Shown: positions 16,719-25,286 of the stretch, one piece after another
Layout of the letters: every line of letters starts with the position of its first letter
Numbering within the stretch: the stretch's first letter is position 1
Source of the DNA: Pseudonocardia cypriaca
GTDB taxonomy: Bacteria > Actinomycetota > Actinomycetes > Mycobacteriales > Pseudonocardiaceae
DNA length: 64,000 bases
Assembly (NCBI RefSeq): GCF_006717045.1
Contig: NZ_VFPH01000001.1
Location: 124,001-188,000 of the forward strand
Reading direction: 5' to 3'
The notes under the pieces: model-generated
What the model saw: the letters and a program-made list of their open reading frames with translations, nothing else
The model's database searches: none
Told to the model about the DNA's origin: nothing
Program-made: the position numbers and the translations under genes

Positions 16719-17603
16719 TCAGTGAAAGTGGGTGCCCCCGGCCGGGACCTCGCCCTCGGCGTCGACGACCTCGGTCCGGACCGCGGTGGTGCTGATCACG
16801 GTGCCCGCCGGCAGCCCGCACCGGGAGTCGACGCGCAGCGTGTCGCGCTCGCCGGCGAACTGGCCGTCGGCCGGGTCGAGGAGCAGCTCGGTGCGCGTGC
16901 GCCCGGCGTCGTGGACGAGCGCGACGCACGCGTGCCCGTCGACGTTCTGCGCCTCCTCGGCGAAGCTGACGCCCGGTAGCGCCGACAGCGCCCGGAAGAA
17001 CGCCGCCCGCAGCTCGGCGGGCACGAGCGTGGTGCGCAGCGCGGTGACGGCGGCCGCGAACGGCCCGAACCAGCTGCCCGGGTTGTCCTCGCGGAGCCGG
17101 GCGAGCAACGCGGCCGGGTCCTGGGGCAGGCGCTGCAGGAACTCCGGGGTGGGGGACTGCCAGCTCCCGCGCCGCGGCGTCCGCGGCCGCGGGCAGAACA
17201 CGGTGTCGAGCTCGATCCCGAAATCGTCCTCGGAGTCGCGCGAGGTGTCGAAGTCGCCGTAGCGGGCGCGGAAGCGTCCGACGGGCGCCACGTCGTGCAG
17301 GTCGAACCCGTCCTCGCGCGCCTCGTCCGCCGAGCCGGTGAGCCAGGTCTGCGCTCCCGTCAGCTCCCGCTCGAGCACCCACTCCCGTTCCGGGTGCGCC
17401 GGGATCCACTGCCGCAGCCGGTGTTCCGTGAGGTGCTGGTGGAGGCCGAACGTCCCGAGCCACCACGCATGGGTCTCCACGAAGCGGTACTGGTGCAGCG
17501 CCATCGGGCGGTCGGACACGGCGATGGCGTGGTCGTGCAACGCTGGCTCCTGCCGATCGGTGGGATCCGTTGCATGGAGTGTGGTCTGGTGACACTCCGT
17601 CAT
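16719..17603 (-). CDS. CU044_5270-like family protein without an obvious membrane anchor
   Basis: About 294 residues from the ATG at 17603 (a GTG at 17654 would overlap the neighbour). The central and C-terminal parts (QYRFVETHAWWLG, AAFFRALSALPGVSFAEEA, TRTELLLDPADG) resemble the exposed domain of CU044_5270-type proteins that are usually encoded beside ECF sigma factors. Here the usual N-terminal cytoplasmic tail and transmembrane helix are missing and no sigma gene is adjacent. It may be a decayed or soluble version. The assignment is by eye and uncertain. Confidence 0.42.
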   Translation of the reverse strand: MTECHQTTLHATDPTDRQEPALHDHAIAVSDRPMALHQYRFVETHAWWLGTFGLHQHLTEHRLRQWIPAHPEREWVLERELTGAQTWLTGSADEAREDGFDLHDVAPVGRFRARYGDFDTSRDSEDDFGIELDTVFCPRPRTPRRGSWQSPTPEFLQRLPQDPAALLARLREDNPGSWFGPFAAAVTALRTTLVPAELRAAFFRALSALPGVSFAEEAQNVDGHACVALVHDAGRTRTELLLDPADGQFAGERDTLRVDSRCGLPAGTVISTTAVRTEVVDAEGEVPAGGTHFH

Positions 17604-17641
17604 CCGCACGAGGGTCCCTTTGCGACCGCCAGGGGCGTCGA

Positions 17642-18673
17642 TCAGGTGATCCACTCCTTCACCTGGCCGAGGAGCTTCGGTGCGTCGGCCGTGACCGGAT
17701 TGACGTGCAGGTGCGTCACGCCCGCCGCGCGCAGCACGTCGATCCGCTCCTTCACGTGAGCAGGTGGGCCGATCAGCGTGACCTTGTCGACGAAGTCGGC
17801 CGGCAGCGCCGCGGCGGCCTCGTCCTTGCGCCCGTCGAGGTAGAGGTCCTGCACCAGCCGCGCCTCGTCGGCGTAGCCCTGGCGTGCGAAGACGGTGTTG
17901 TAGAAGTTGCGCCCGCGTGCGCCCATGCCGCCGATGTACAGGGCGTACACGGCGCGGGCCAGCTGGCGGGCGGGCTCGAACATCTCCTCCTCGAGCGCGA
18001 GGATCCCGCCACCGGTGATCTGCAGCGGACCGAGCTCCGGCGCCCGCTTCGCGAGGCCTGCGTCGAGCGCGGGACCGAAGACCTCACGGATCTTCTCCGG
18101 CATCAGCAGGTGCGGGAGCCAGCCGTTCGCGAGCTCGGCCGTCATCTCGACGTTCTTGTCACCGAGCGCTGCCACCCAGATCGGGATGTCCGCCCGCTGC
18201 GGGTGGTTGATCAGCTTCAGCGGCTTGCCCAGCCCGGTGCCCCGGTCCTCCGGCAGCGGGATCGGGTAGAGCCCGTCGTTGGTGAGCCGCTCCCGGCGCC
18301 ATACCCGACGGCAGATTTCGATGATCTCGCGCGTGCGCGCGACGGGCTTGTCGTACGGCACGCCGTGGAACCCCTCGATGACCTGCGGTCCGGACGCGCC
18401 GAGCCCGAGTATCGCCCGTCCGCCGGACAGCGCGTCGAGGCCCGCGGCCGTCATCGCGGTGAGCGTGGGGGTACGGGTGTAGATCGGCAGGATCCCGGAG
18501 CCGATCTGAACACGCTCGGTGCGCGCGGCGAGGTACCCCATCAACGACACCGCGTCGAAGCTGTAGGCCTCGGCGACCCACACGACGTCGAGGCCGGCCT
18601 GCTCCATCGCGACCACCGCCTCGGCGTTGCGGACCGGGTCGTCGCCGTACTGGAGCTGGGTCGACAGCAGCAT
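17642..18673 (-). CDS. LLM-class F420-dependent oxidoreductase
   Basis: A 343-residue TIM-barrel luciferase-like monooxygenase/F420 enzyme. Features include the N-terminal MLLSTQLQYGDDP, VWVAEAYSFDAVSLMGYLAA, GSGILPIYTRTPTLTAMTA (about residues 60-78) and GGRAILGLGASGPQVIEGFH. These are typical of F420-dependent family members related to methylenetetrahydromethanopterin reductase. The ATG at 18673 faces an ArsR-like regulator across 74 bp that carry repeated AAGGT/CCTT motifs, so regulation by it is likely. Substrate unknown. Confidence 0.85.
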   Translation of the reverse strand: MLLSTQLQYGDDPVRNAEAVVAMEQAGLDVVWVAEAYSFDAVSLMGYLAARTERVQIGSGILPIYTRTPTLTAMTAAGLDALSGGRAILGLGASGPQVIEGFHGVPYDKPVARTREIIEICRRVWRRERLTNDGLYPIPLPEDRGTGLGKPLKLINHPQRADIPIWVAALGDKNVEMTAELANGWLPHLLMPEKIREVFGPALDAGLAKRAPELGPLQITGGGILALEEEMFEPARQLARAVYALYIGGMGARGRNFYNTVFARQGYADEARLVQDLYLDGRKDEAAAALPADFVDKVTLIGPPAHVKERIDVLRAAGVTHLHVNPVTADAPKLLGQVKEWIT

Positions 18674-18702
18674 GGGTGGAGATGTTACTGACGAGTCAAG
18701 TT

Positions 18703-18740
18703 AAGGTTCCTTGCGAAAGAAACCTTGCCAAAGGTACCTT
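18703..18740. promoter_or_regulatory. Repeated AAGGT-N-CCTT operator-like sites
   Basis: AAGGTTCCTT at 18703-18712 and the perfect palindrome AAGGTACCTT at 18731-18740 lie 28 bp apart, with AAACCTTG between them at 18720-18727. They fill the short gap between the divergent oxidoreductase and regulator genes and end eight bases before the regulator's GTG. This fits binding of a dimeric ArsR-type protein to phased sites. Confidence 0.5.
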
Positions 18741-18747
18741 GACATGC

Positions 18748-19332
18748 GTGACCGAGCAGCTACCCGAACGGATCACCGACCCCAAGGCTCTTCGCGCGCT
18801 GTCGCACCCCACGCGGTGGAAGCTGATCGAGCTGCTCGGGCTCGAACGCACGGCCACCGCCACCCGGTGTGCCGAGTTCACGGGGGAGAGCGTCGCCAGC
18901 TGCTCCTACCACCTGAACATGCTGGCCAAGTACGGGTTCGTGGAGCAGGCCGACGGCGGCACCGGGCGCGAGCGGCCCTGGAAGCTGGTCAAGTACGACC
19001 AGAGCTGGGAGTCCGCGGAACTGGAGCCCGAAGGTGCCATGGCTGCCGAGACCCTGACCGAGGTCTTCCTCGACTACGAGGTCGGCCGGATCAAGGAGTT
19101 CGGCCGGCGGCGGGACCGCGAGCCGGAGGAATGGCGGCGCCACGCGCGCACCCGGGCCACGATCACGTGGCTCACCGCCGACGAGTTCGCCGAGCTGTCC
19201 CGGGACCTCGCGGCCGTGTGGGCCCGGTACGACGGCCGCCTCGAGGATCCTTCGCTCCGGCCGGAGGGCTCGCGCGCCGTGCGGCTCTTCCTCGCCCAGT
19301 ACCTGCCGCAGCCCGTCATCGCCGAGGAGTGA
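18748..19332 (+). CDS. ArsR-like winged-helix transcriptional regulator
   Basis: A 194-residue regulator. The winged helix covers about residues 10-75 (ALRALSHPTRWKLIELLGL, then ESVASCSYHLNMLAKYGFV). A helical C-terminal extension contains EWRRHARTRATITWLTADEF, as in large ArsR/HTH_20 proteins. The GTG at 18748 is used because the conserved domain starts just after it. It lies opposite the LLM oxidoreductase and is followed after 3 bp by a small basic open frame. Confidence 0.85.
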   Translation: MTEQLPERITDPKALRALSHPTRWKLIELLGLERTATATRCAEFTGESVASCSYHLNMLAKYGFVEQADGGTGRERPWKLVKYDQSWESAELEPEGAMAAETLTEVFLDYEVGRIKEFGRRRDREPEEWRRHARTRATITWLTADEFAELSRDLAAVWARYDGRLEDPSLRPEGSRAVRLFLAQYLPQPVIAEE

Positions 19333-19335
19333 GCC

Positions 19336-19548
19336 GTGGATCCCATCGCTCACACGAGCCAGCTCGTGCGGCTGCGCCGCCGGGAGCTGGAGGCCGCCGC
19401 CGCGGCCCACCGGCTGGCCCGCCAGTGCCGACGCGCCCCGGGAGGGCGACCGTCACGGCTGCTGCGCCTCTACGCCCGCCTGTGGTGGGCCTCCCGCCCG
19501 AGGGCGTCCGCCTGGACCCCGGGCCTGTTCGGCCCGCACTCGGCCTGA
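19336..19548 (+). CDS. Small Arg/Ala-rich hypothetical protein, 70 aa
   Basis: A GTG three bases after the regulator stop opens a 70-residue, strongly basic frame (VDPIAHTSQLVRLRRREL, then PSRLLRLYARLWWASRP). There is no domain that I recognise. Tight spacing suggests co-expression with the regulator, but composition alone could come from GC-rich sequence. It ends 6 bp before the convergent hydrolase gene. Confidence 0.4.
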   Translation: MDPIAHTSQLVRLRRRELEAAAAAHRLARQCRRAPGGRPSRLLRLYARLWWASRPRASAWTPGLFGPHSA

Positions 19549-19553
19549 CCCGG

Positions 19554-20264
19554 TCAGCGCAGGTGCTTCTCCAGGAAGTCCAGCGTGCGGGGCCACGCCG
19601 TCCTGGCCGCCCGCTCGTCGAAGAACGTCGGGGCGTCCCAGTTGGAGAAGGCGTGGCCCGCCTCGTAGCGGTGCAGGACCACGTCGCTCCGGCCGGAGAA
19701 GGCCTGCTCGACCTCGTCGATCTGCTCCGCGGGGATGTACGGGTCCTGCGCGCCGTAGTGGAACAGCACGGGGCACTCGAGGCGCGGGGCGAGGTCGAGC
19801 ATGCCGTTGATGGCGGAGCCGTAGTAGGAGACGACGGCGTCCGGCCCGCGCCCGTCCACCCGCGCGGTGCCGGCGAACAGGTACGCGAGCGTGCCGCCGA
19901 GGCAGAACCCGACCGCCCCGATCCGGCCGTTGCACTCCGGCATCGCGAGGGCGTGCGCCATGACGGCGGTGAGGTCGCCGGGCACGAGGTCGAAGTCCAG
20001 CTGCTGGACGTGGGCCATGCCGTCGGCCAGCCCGGACTCGTCCTTGCGCTCGAAGCGCGGCTCGACCCGCCAGAACACGTCCGGCGCGAGCGCCAGGTAC
20101 CCGGCTTCGGCGAGCTGCTCGGTGAGCCCCCGGATGTTGTCGTTGATCCCGAAGACCTCCTGGAGCACCAGCACCGCCGGTGCCGGGGTGGTCTCGGGGA
20201 CGGCGCAGAACGCGTCGAAGTCGCCGTCCGGCGTCGTGATCTTCTCGTAGTGGGAGCGGGGCAC
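19554..20264 (-). CDS. Dienelactone hydrolase family protein
   Basis: A 236-residue alpha/beta hydrolase with the full catalytic set of dienelactone hydrolase: Glu36 in QEVFGIN, nucleophile Cys121 in GFCLGG, Asp174 in GAQDPYIP and His204 in YEAGHAF. It would hydrolyse a lactone or ester in aromatic breakdown or detoxification; the substrate is not set by context. The GTG at 20264 is 22 bp from the divergent NUDIX start. Confidence 0.88.
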   Translation of the reverse strand: MPRSHYEKITTPDGDFDAFCAVPETTPAPAVLVLQEVFGINDNIRGLTEQLAEAGYLALAPDVFWRVEPRFERKDESGLADGMAHVQQLDFDLVPGDLTAVMAHALAMPECNGRIGAVGFCLGGTLAYLFAGTARVDGRGPDAVVSYYGSAINGMLDLAPRLECPVLFHYGAQDPYIPAEQIDEVEQAFSGRSDVVLHRYEAGHAFSNWDAPTFFDERAARTAWPRTLDFLEKHLR

Positions 20265-20286
20265 GAGGGCAGCCTAGGGTGCTGGT

Positions 20287-20748
20287 GTGAGGTTCCGCGT
20301 CGTTCCGGCCGCCTACGTCCTCCTGTTCCGCGGCACCGGTTCCGACGCCGAGGTGCTGCTCCAGCTCCGGCAGGGCACCGGCTACCGGGACGGGCACTGG
20401 GCGGCGGCCGCCGCCGGGCACGTCGAGGCCGACGAGTCCGTGTTCGCGGCCGCGTGCCGCGAGGCGGCGGAGGAGGTCGGCGTGAAGATCGACCCGGCCG
20501 ATCTGGAACCGCTCACCGCGATGCACCGCACCCACGGCAACCGCGACCCCGTCGACGAACGTGTCGACTTCTTCTTCGGCTGCCACCGCTGGGCAGGCGA
20601 GCCGCAGCTGATGGAGGCGGCGAAGGCGGCCGACCTGGGGTGGTTCCCGCTGTCCGCGCTGCCCGACCCGGTGGTGCCCCACGAGCGGTACGTGCTCGAC
20701 GGCCTGCGGGAGAACGTCCTGCCGACGATCACGGCCTACGGCTTCTGA
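20287..20748 (+). CDS. NUDIX hydrolase
   Basis: A 153-residue NUDIX protein. The Nudix box is complete at about residues 43-65: GHVEADESVFAAAC followed by REAAEEVGV, matching GX5EX7REUXEEXGU. The body is a standard single domain with no extra module, so substrate (a nucleoside diphosphate derivative) is open. The GTG at 20287 has little leader sequence before it. Confidence 0.88.
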   Translation: MRFRVVPAAYVLLFRGTGSDAEVLLQLRQGTGYRDGHWAAAAAGHVEADESVFAAACREAAEEVGVKIDPADLEPLTAMHRTHGNRDPVDERVDFFFGCHRWAGEPQLMEAAKAADLGWFPLSALPDPVVPHERYVLDGLRENVLPTITAYGF

Positions 20749-20856
20749 CGGCGGCGCCCCCGTTGACCGCCGCGGTGACCCACTGGATACGGTGACGATC
20801 CCGACCCGCGTGCAATTCCCGTGCCGGCGGGTAGTCACGACCACTCGGAGTTCCTC

Positions 20857-21714
20857 ATGAGCTCTCCATTGCAGGTCCCTCGGATGCGCGCAGCGGCACG
20901 GCGGATGAAGGCGGGTGGCGAACGCTTCCTCGGTGGCGTGCTGCCCGGCGCGTCCGCCCGCAGGTTGCAGATCAAGGCCTTCGCCGACGAGTGGGTCGCC
21001 TCCAACCTGGAGGCCCGGCGGGCCACCGGGCCGCTGTGGATCGTGCTCGGCGACTCGGCCAGCCAGGGGCTCGGGGCCACCCGGCGGGGCACCGCCTACG
21101 TCAGCGTCGTCCACCAGCGGCTGCGCCACCGCGACGCGTGGCGCGTGATCAACCTGTCGCGCGCGGGCGCGGGCGTCGCCGACGTGCTCACCCGCCAGCT
21201 CCCCGAGCTCATCGAGCTGACGAAGGAGGAGTCCGCGGCGCTGGTGAGCTGCATCGTCGGTGCCGAGGACATCGTCCGCCGGGTCCCCGGCGTCGACCAC
21301 TCGCTGCGGGCACTGCTCGCCGCGCTGCCGTCGGGCACCGTCGTCGGCACGTTCGCGCGCGGGGCGCGGAGCGGGCCCGCCGCCGCATTCGACGCGATCA
21401 CGCGGGAAGAGGCCGCCCGGCACCGGCTGCGGGTGGCCGAGCTGCCGCCGAGGTTCGGGCCCGGCAGCCGCGGGCGGGAGTCGAACCTGCTCGGCGACGT
21501 CGAGCACGCCGGCTGGGCCGAAGCCGTTCTCGCCGCGATCGACGGCCCGCCTGCCGAGATCGCACCCTCCACCGATCCCGAGCTGCCCGTGGTCTCGGCC
21601 GACGACGCCGACAGCAAGTCGCCCGCCGTCGAAGGACCCGGCGACGAGCTCGCCGACGCGGCGCCGCGCAACGGCCGGAAGCCGTCGGCCGACGCCGAGC
21701 CGGTCGACGACTAG
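20857..21714 (+). CDS. SGNH/GDSL-type esterase-like protein
   Basis: A 285-residue protein from the ATG at 20857 (CGGAG eight bases upstream; a GTG at 20821 is also in frame). The SGNH block I is LWIVLGDSASQGLGA (near residue 65) and the C-terminal Asp-x-x-His is GDVEHAGWAEAV. The block III Asn is not obvious: the place holds VGAED instead of GxND. The last 55 residues are acidic and disordered-looking. No signal peptide is visible, so it acts inside the cell or is exported by other means. Confidence 0.65.
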   Translation: MSSPLQVPRMRAAARRMKAGGERFLGGVLPGASARRLQIKAFADEWVASNLEARRATGPLWIVLGDSASQGLGATRRGTAYVSVVHQRLRHRDAWRVINLSRAGAGVADVLTRQLPELIELTKEESAALVSCIVGAEDIVRRVPGVDHSLRALLAALPSGTVVGTFARGARSGPAAAFDAITREEAARHRLRVAELPPRFGPGSRGRESNLLGDVEHAGWAEAVLAAIDGPPAEIAPSTDPELPVVSADDADSKSPAVEGPGDELADAAPRNGRKPSADAEPVDD

Positions 21715-21732
21715 CGGCGATCCAGCGATCTG

Positions 21733-22650
21733 GTGCATGACGACCGGAACGGCCGCGTCACCGTCCGCGAGCTGAGCAAGCGGTTCGGTGCCGTGCAGGC
21801 CGTCGACGGGCTGACGTTCGACGTGGAGCCCGGTGCCGTCACCGGCTTCCTCGGGCCGAACGGCTCCGGGAAGACCACGACGCTGCGCATGATCCTCGGG
21901 TTGGTCACGCCCACGGCGGGCGAGGCTCGGATCAACGGCCTGCGGTTCGCGGAGCTGCCGCAGCCGGGCCGGGTCGTGGGTGCCGTGCTCGAGGCGCAGG
22001 GCTTCCACCCCGCGCGCACCGCCCGCGCCCACCTGCTCGTCTGCGCGGCGGCGATCGGGGTGCCCGCCCGGGCGGTGGAGCACGCGCTCGGCACCGTCGG
22101 GCTCGGGGACGCGGGCGAGCGGCCGGTCGGCGAGTACTCCCTCGGCATGCGACAGCGGCTCGCGCTGGCCGTCGCGCTGCTCGGCGATCCGCAGGTCCTG
22201 GTGCTCGACGAGCCGGGCAACGGGCTCGATCCCGAGGGGATCGCGTGGCTGCGCGCGTTCCTGCGGGCGTTCGCCGCGCAGGGGCGCAGCGTGCTGATCT
22301 CCAGCCACCTGCTCGCCGAGGTGGAGCAGACCGCCGACCACCTCGTGGTGATCAGCCGCGGCCGATGCGCCTACCAGGGGTCGCTCGCGGAGCTGCGGGG
22401 GTCGCGCAGCGCTCGCGTGCTGGTGCGCTGCGCCGATCCCGTACGACTGGCCGACGCGCTGGCCGCCACCGGTGTGCTGGAGATCGACACGCTCTCCGAC
22501 GGCTGGCTGGGCGTGGCGGGCACCGACCCCGTCCACGTCGGGGACGTGGCGCTCGGCGCAGGCGTGGCGATCTACGGCATGGTGCACGAGCGGGTGGAGC
22601 TGGAGCAGCTGTTCTTCCAGCTCACGTCGGAGCCGTGGCGGGTGGGGTGA
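21733..22650 (+). CDS. ABC transporter ATP-binding protein (ABC-2 type)
   Basis: A 305-residue ATPase with Walker A GPNGSGKTTT (about residues 38-47), signature YSLGMRQRLALAVALLG, Walker B VLVLDEPGNGLDP and the switch His in ISSHLLAE. A C-terminal extension of about 80 residues is typical of DrrA/CcmA-like exporters. The GTG at 21733 starts the frame. The stop overlaps the permease GTG (GTGA), so the two genes form one exporter; substrate unknown. Confidence 0.9.
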   Translation: MHDDRNGRVTVRELSKRFGAVQAVDGLTFDVEPGAVTGFLGPNGSGKTTTLRMILGLVTPTAGEARINGLRFAELPQPGRVVGAVLEAQGFHPARTARAHLLVCAAAIGVPARAVEHALGTVGLGDAGERPVGEYSLGMRQRLALAVALLGDPQVLVLDEPGNGLDPEGIAWLRAFLRAFAAQGRSVLISSHLLAEVEQTADHLVVISRGRCAYQGSLAELRGSRSARVLVRCADPVRLADALAATGVLEIDTLSDGWLGVAGTDPVHVGDVALGAGVAIYGMVHERVELEQLFFQLTSEPWRVG

Positions 22651-23474
22651 GGGTGGCGATCGGGGCGCCGATCCGTGCGGAGTTCCGCAAGGTCGCGTCG
22701 ACGAAGCTGTGGTGGGGTCTGCTGATCCCCTCCGCGCTGCTGTCGATCATGATCAACGTCTTCGGCGGGGTGTTCACGGCGGCCTTCACCGAGTCGGAGC
22801 GGCTCCCGCTCCTCCTCGGCTCCGTGGCGTACTCGCTCGGGCTGACCACCGTGTTCGCCGCCGTGCACGGCGTCGTCGCGGCCGCAGGCGAGTACCGCCA
22901 CCGCACCGTCACCACCACCTACCTCACGACCCGCGGCCGGGGCCCGGTGCTGCTGTCGAAGATGCTCGTCAGCGCCGGGGTCGGAGGCTGCTACGCCGCG
23001 GTGACCGTGGTGGCGGGGGTGATCGCAGGCGCCGCCGCCGACGGAGGTGTCGCGTTCCCCGGCGCGGGTCCACTGGCGGCCACCGCGCTGATCGGCATCG
23101 CGGTGTCGGCGCTGTGGGGTGCACTCGGCGCCGCGTTCGGCACGGCGGTGAGCAACCAGGTCGGCGCGCTCGTGTCCCTGCTGCTGTACCTCATGGTCGG
23201 CGAGCTGCTGATCGGGGCGCTGCTGCAGGCGGCCGACCCGCAGGCCGTCCGCTCCCTGTCGTCGTACCTGCCCGGGAACGCCGGCGAGGTGGCGGTCTAC
23301 GGCATCCCGGCGAACGAGATCGCGGGCCCGGCAACCGGTCCCCAGGTCGTCGAGCTCCTCGCGGGCGTCACCGACCCACCGGCCTGGAGCGTGGCCCTGC
23401 TGGTGCTCGCAGCGTGGACGGCCGCGGCAGGCGTCGTGGGCTGGCTGGTGGCTGGGCGGCGCGACATCACTTGA
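22647..23474 (+). CDS. ABC-2 type transporter permease
   Basis: About 275 residues with six predicted membrane helices (for example LLIPSALLSIMINVFGGVF, AATALIGIAVSALWGALGAA and SVALLVLAAWTAAAGVVGWL). The N-terminal IRAEFRKVASTKLWW is the usual cytoplasmic start of ABC-2 permeases. The GTG at 22647 overlaps the ATPase stop. The pair would export a lipid, drug or small molecule. Confidence 0.85.
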   Translation: MRVAIGAPIRAEFRKVASTKLWWGLLIPSALLSIMINVFGGVFTAAFTESERLPLLLGSVAYSLGLTTVFAAVHGVVAAAGEYRHRTVTTTYLTTRGRGPVLLSKMLVSAGVGGCYAAVTVVAGVIAGAAADGGVAFPGAGPLAATALIGIAVSALWGALGAAFGTAVSNQVGALVSLLLYLMVGELLIGALLQAADPQAVRSLSSYLPGNAGEVAVYGIPANEIAGPATGPQVVELLAGVTDPPAWSVALLVLAAWTAAAGVVGWLVAGRRDIT

Positions 23475-23868
23475 AACAGCATCGAGACCATCAGGTCGTC
23501 TCCCACCAGGCCTTCGGCGGCGCCGCGCGTGGTGCGGGGCCGCTCCTCAGCGGCCTCTGAAGGGCCCGCTTCGCGGGCAGCCGGTGGGCCTGCCCCTTCG
23601 GCGCGCGGCGCCACCGAAGGCGGTGTCACGACCATGATCGAAGCTTCGGTACGCGAAAAACGGGCAAAACGGGCGTGGGTGTCGGTCGCACACCGACTTC
23701 GGTGCTCACACACTGTCTGCAGTCGGTGTGTGAGGGCAGAAGTCGGTGTGCGAGAGCAAGGACATGCCCGAGCGGCCCCGCACACTGCGCGGCGCCGCCA
23801 GGAGGCCCTGAGGAGGCAAGACCTGGAGACAGGAGGCCTCAAGCCAGGAGAACCGGCGTGGTGCGGCT
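23475..23868. other. 394-bp intergenic region packed with hairpins
   Basis: No gene is supported here. Successive inverted repeats lie at 23538-23555 (7-bp stem, loop CCTC), 23564-23578 (6-bp stem), 23595-23620 (CCTTCGG/CCGAAGG) and 23639-23648 (palindrome CGAAGCTTCG), followed by the nested palindrome at 23686-23753. The first two could terminate the permease transcript. Confidence 0.5.
23686..23753. repeat. Nested palindromic repeat, copy A
   Basis: The outer arms (23686-23699 and 23740-23753, TCGCACACCGACTT and its complement) pair perfectly over 14 bp. The inner arms CTCACACAC (23705-23713) and GTGTGTGAG (23726-23734) share exactly the same centre. The unit AGTCGGTGTG occurs twice in each direction or nearly so. 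A second copy with the same design lies at 48772-48840, also between genes. Confidence 0.7.
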
Positions 23869-24621
23869 CTAGATCGGGTTCAGGATCCGGTCGAGGAACT
23901 GCCGGGTGCGGGGCTCACGCGGGTCGGTCAGCACCTGCGCGGGCGGGCCGGACTCGAGCACCACGCCGCCGTCGAGGAACAGCACCTGGTCGGCCACCTG
24001 CTGGGCGAACCGGATCTCGTGGGTGACCACGACCATCGTCCAGCCGCCCGCCGCCAGATCCTTGATCACGCGGAGCACGTCGCCGACCAGCTCGGGATCC
24101 AGCGCGGAGGTCGGCTCGTCGAACAGCATCAGCTTGGGTTTCAGGGCGAGCGCCCTGGCGATGCCGACCCGTTGCTGCTGCCCGCCGGACAGCTGGAAGG
24201 GGTACTGGTCGGCCTTCTCGGCCAGCCCCACCTGGTCCAGCAGTTCCCGGGCATCCGCGATTGCCTCGTCCCGCGGCCGCTTCTGCACGACCACCGGGCC
24301 CTCGATCACGTTCTGCAGGACCGTCATGTGCGGGAACAGGTTGTGGCTCTGGAACACCATGCCGCTCTGCAACCGGAACCGCGTCAGGGTGGCGCGGTCG
24401 ACCTCGGCGGCGAAGTCCACCGAGAGGTCGCCGATCGTGATGACCCCGGCGTCGGCCTGGTCGAGGGCGTTCAACGTGCGCAGCACGGTGGTCTTGCCCG
24501 ACCCGGACGGCCCGATCACCGCGGTCACCGTGCCGGCCGGCACGTCGAAGGAGATGCCGCGCAGCACCCGCAGGTCGCCGAACGACTTCTCCACGCCACG
24601 GACTGTCAGCAAGCCGGTCAT
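23869..24621 (-). CDS. Polar amino-acid ABC transporter ATP-binding protein
   Basis: A 250-residue GlnQ-type ATPase. Motifs are Walker A GPSGSGKTT, Q-loop MVFQSHNLFPHMTVLQN, signature LSGGQQQRVGIARAL, Walker B LMLFDEPTSALDPE and the switch VVTHEIRFA. The ATG at 24621 overlaps the permease stop (ATGA). It is the last gene of a three-gene amino-acid importer operon. Confidence 0.94.
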   Translation of the reverse strand: MTGLLTVRGVEKSFGDLRVLRGISFDVPAGTVTAVIGPSGSGKTTVLRTLNALDQADAGVITIGDLSVDFAAEVDRATLTRFRLQSGMVFQSHNLFPHMTVLQNVIEGPVVVQKRPRDEAIADARELLDQVGLAEKADQYPFQLSGGQQQRVGIARALALKPKLMLFDEPTSALDPELVGDVLRVIKDLAAGGWTMVVVTHEIRFAQQVADQVLFLDGGVVLESGPPAQVLTDPREPRTRQFLDRILNPI

Positions 24622-25286
24622 CTGGCCACGTACCTCTCCAGCCTCGTCTCGAGCCGGATCTGCCCGAAGGACAGGACGAAGCAGATCACCCAGTAGTAGA
24701 CCGCCGCCACCCCGTACAGGGCGAAGAAGTCGAACGTCGGCGCCGCGGCCAGCTGGGCGACCCGAAGCAGCTCGGTCACCAGGATGGTCGAGGCCAGCGA
24801 CGTGTCCTTGACCAGGGAGATCAACGTGTTGGACAGCGGCGGCACCGCGGTGCGGGCCGCCTGCGGCAGGATGATCCGTTGCAACGTCTTCGAGTAGCCC
24901 ATCCCGATCGTCTGGGCCGCCTCCCACTGCCCCTTCGGGATGCTCAGAATGGCTGCCCGGACCACCTCGGCCGCGTAGCCGCCGACGTTGAGGCTGAAGG
25001 CGATCACCGCGGCCGGGAACGGGTCGATCACGATGTTCAGCTGCGGCAGCGCGTAGAACACGATGAACAGCTGGACCAGCAGCGGCGTGCCGCGGATGAC
25101 CGAGATGTAGCCGCGCGCCAGCATCGAGAGCGGCCGGATCTTGGAGATCCGGGCCAGCGCGACGAACAGTGCCAGCACCAGGCCGACCACGAAGCTGATG
25201 GCCGTCAGGGGCAGGGTCTGCGTGACGGTGGCCACCAGCATCGGCCACAGGTTGCGCCAGATCAGGTCCCAGGTACCTGGGTCCAC
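24618..25286 (-). CDS. Polar amino-acid ABC transporter permease
   Basis: A 222-residue HisM/GlnP-type permease with about five membrane helices and the conserved EAA loop around AAQTIGMGYSKTLQRIILPQA (residues near 125-145), the ATPase contact. The GTG at 25286 overlaps the last base of the binding-protein stop. As only one permease gene is present, it probably homodimerises. Confidence 0.93.
   Translation of the reverse strand: MDPGTWDLIWRNLWPMLVATVTQTLPLTAISFVVGLVLALFVALARISKIRPLSMLARGYISVIRGTPLLVQLFIVFYALPQLNIVIDPFPAAVIAFSLNVGGYAAEVVRAAILSIPKGQWEAAQTIGMGYSKTLQRIILPQAARTAVPPLSNTLISLVKDTSLASTILVTELLRVAQLAAAPTFDFFALYGVAAVYYWVICFVLSFGQIRLETRLERYVAR

Noticed and set aside
19453..22587. A 1044-codon minus-strand open frame spanning several genes
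   Set aside because: It runs across intergenic gaps and four well-supported genes in other frames and shows no family motif; an effect of very high GC.
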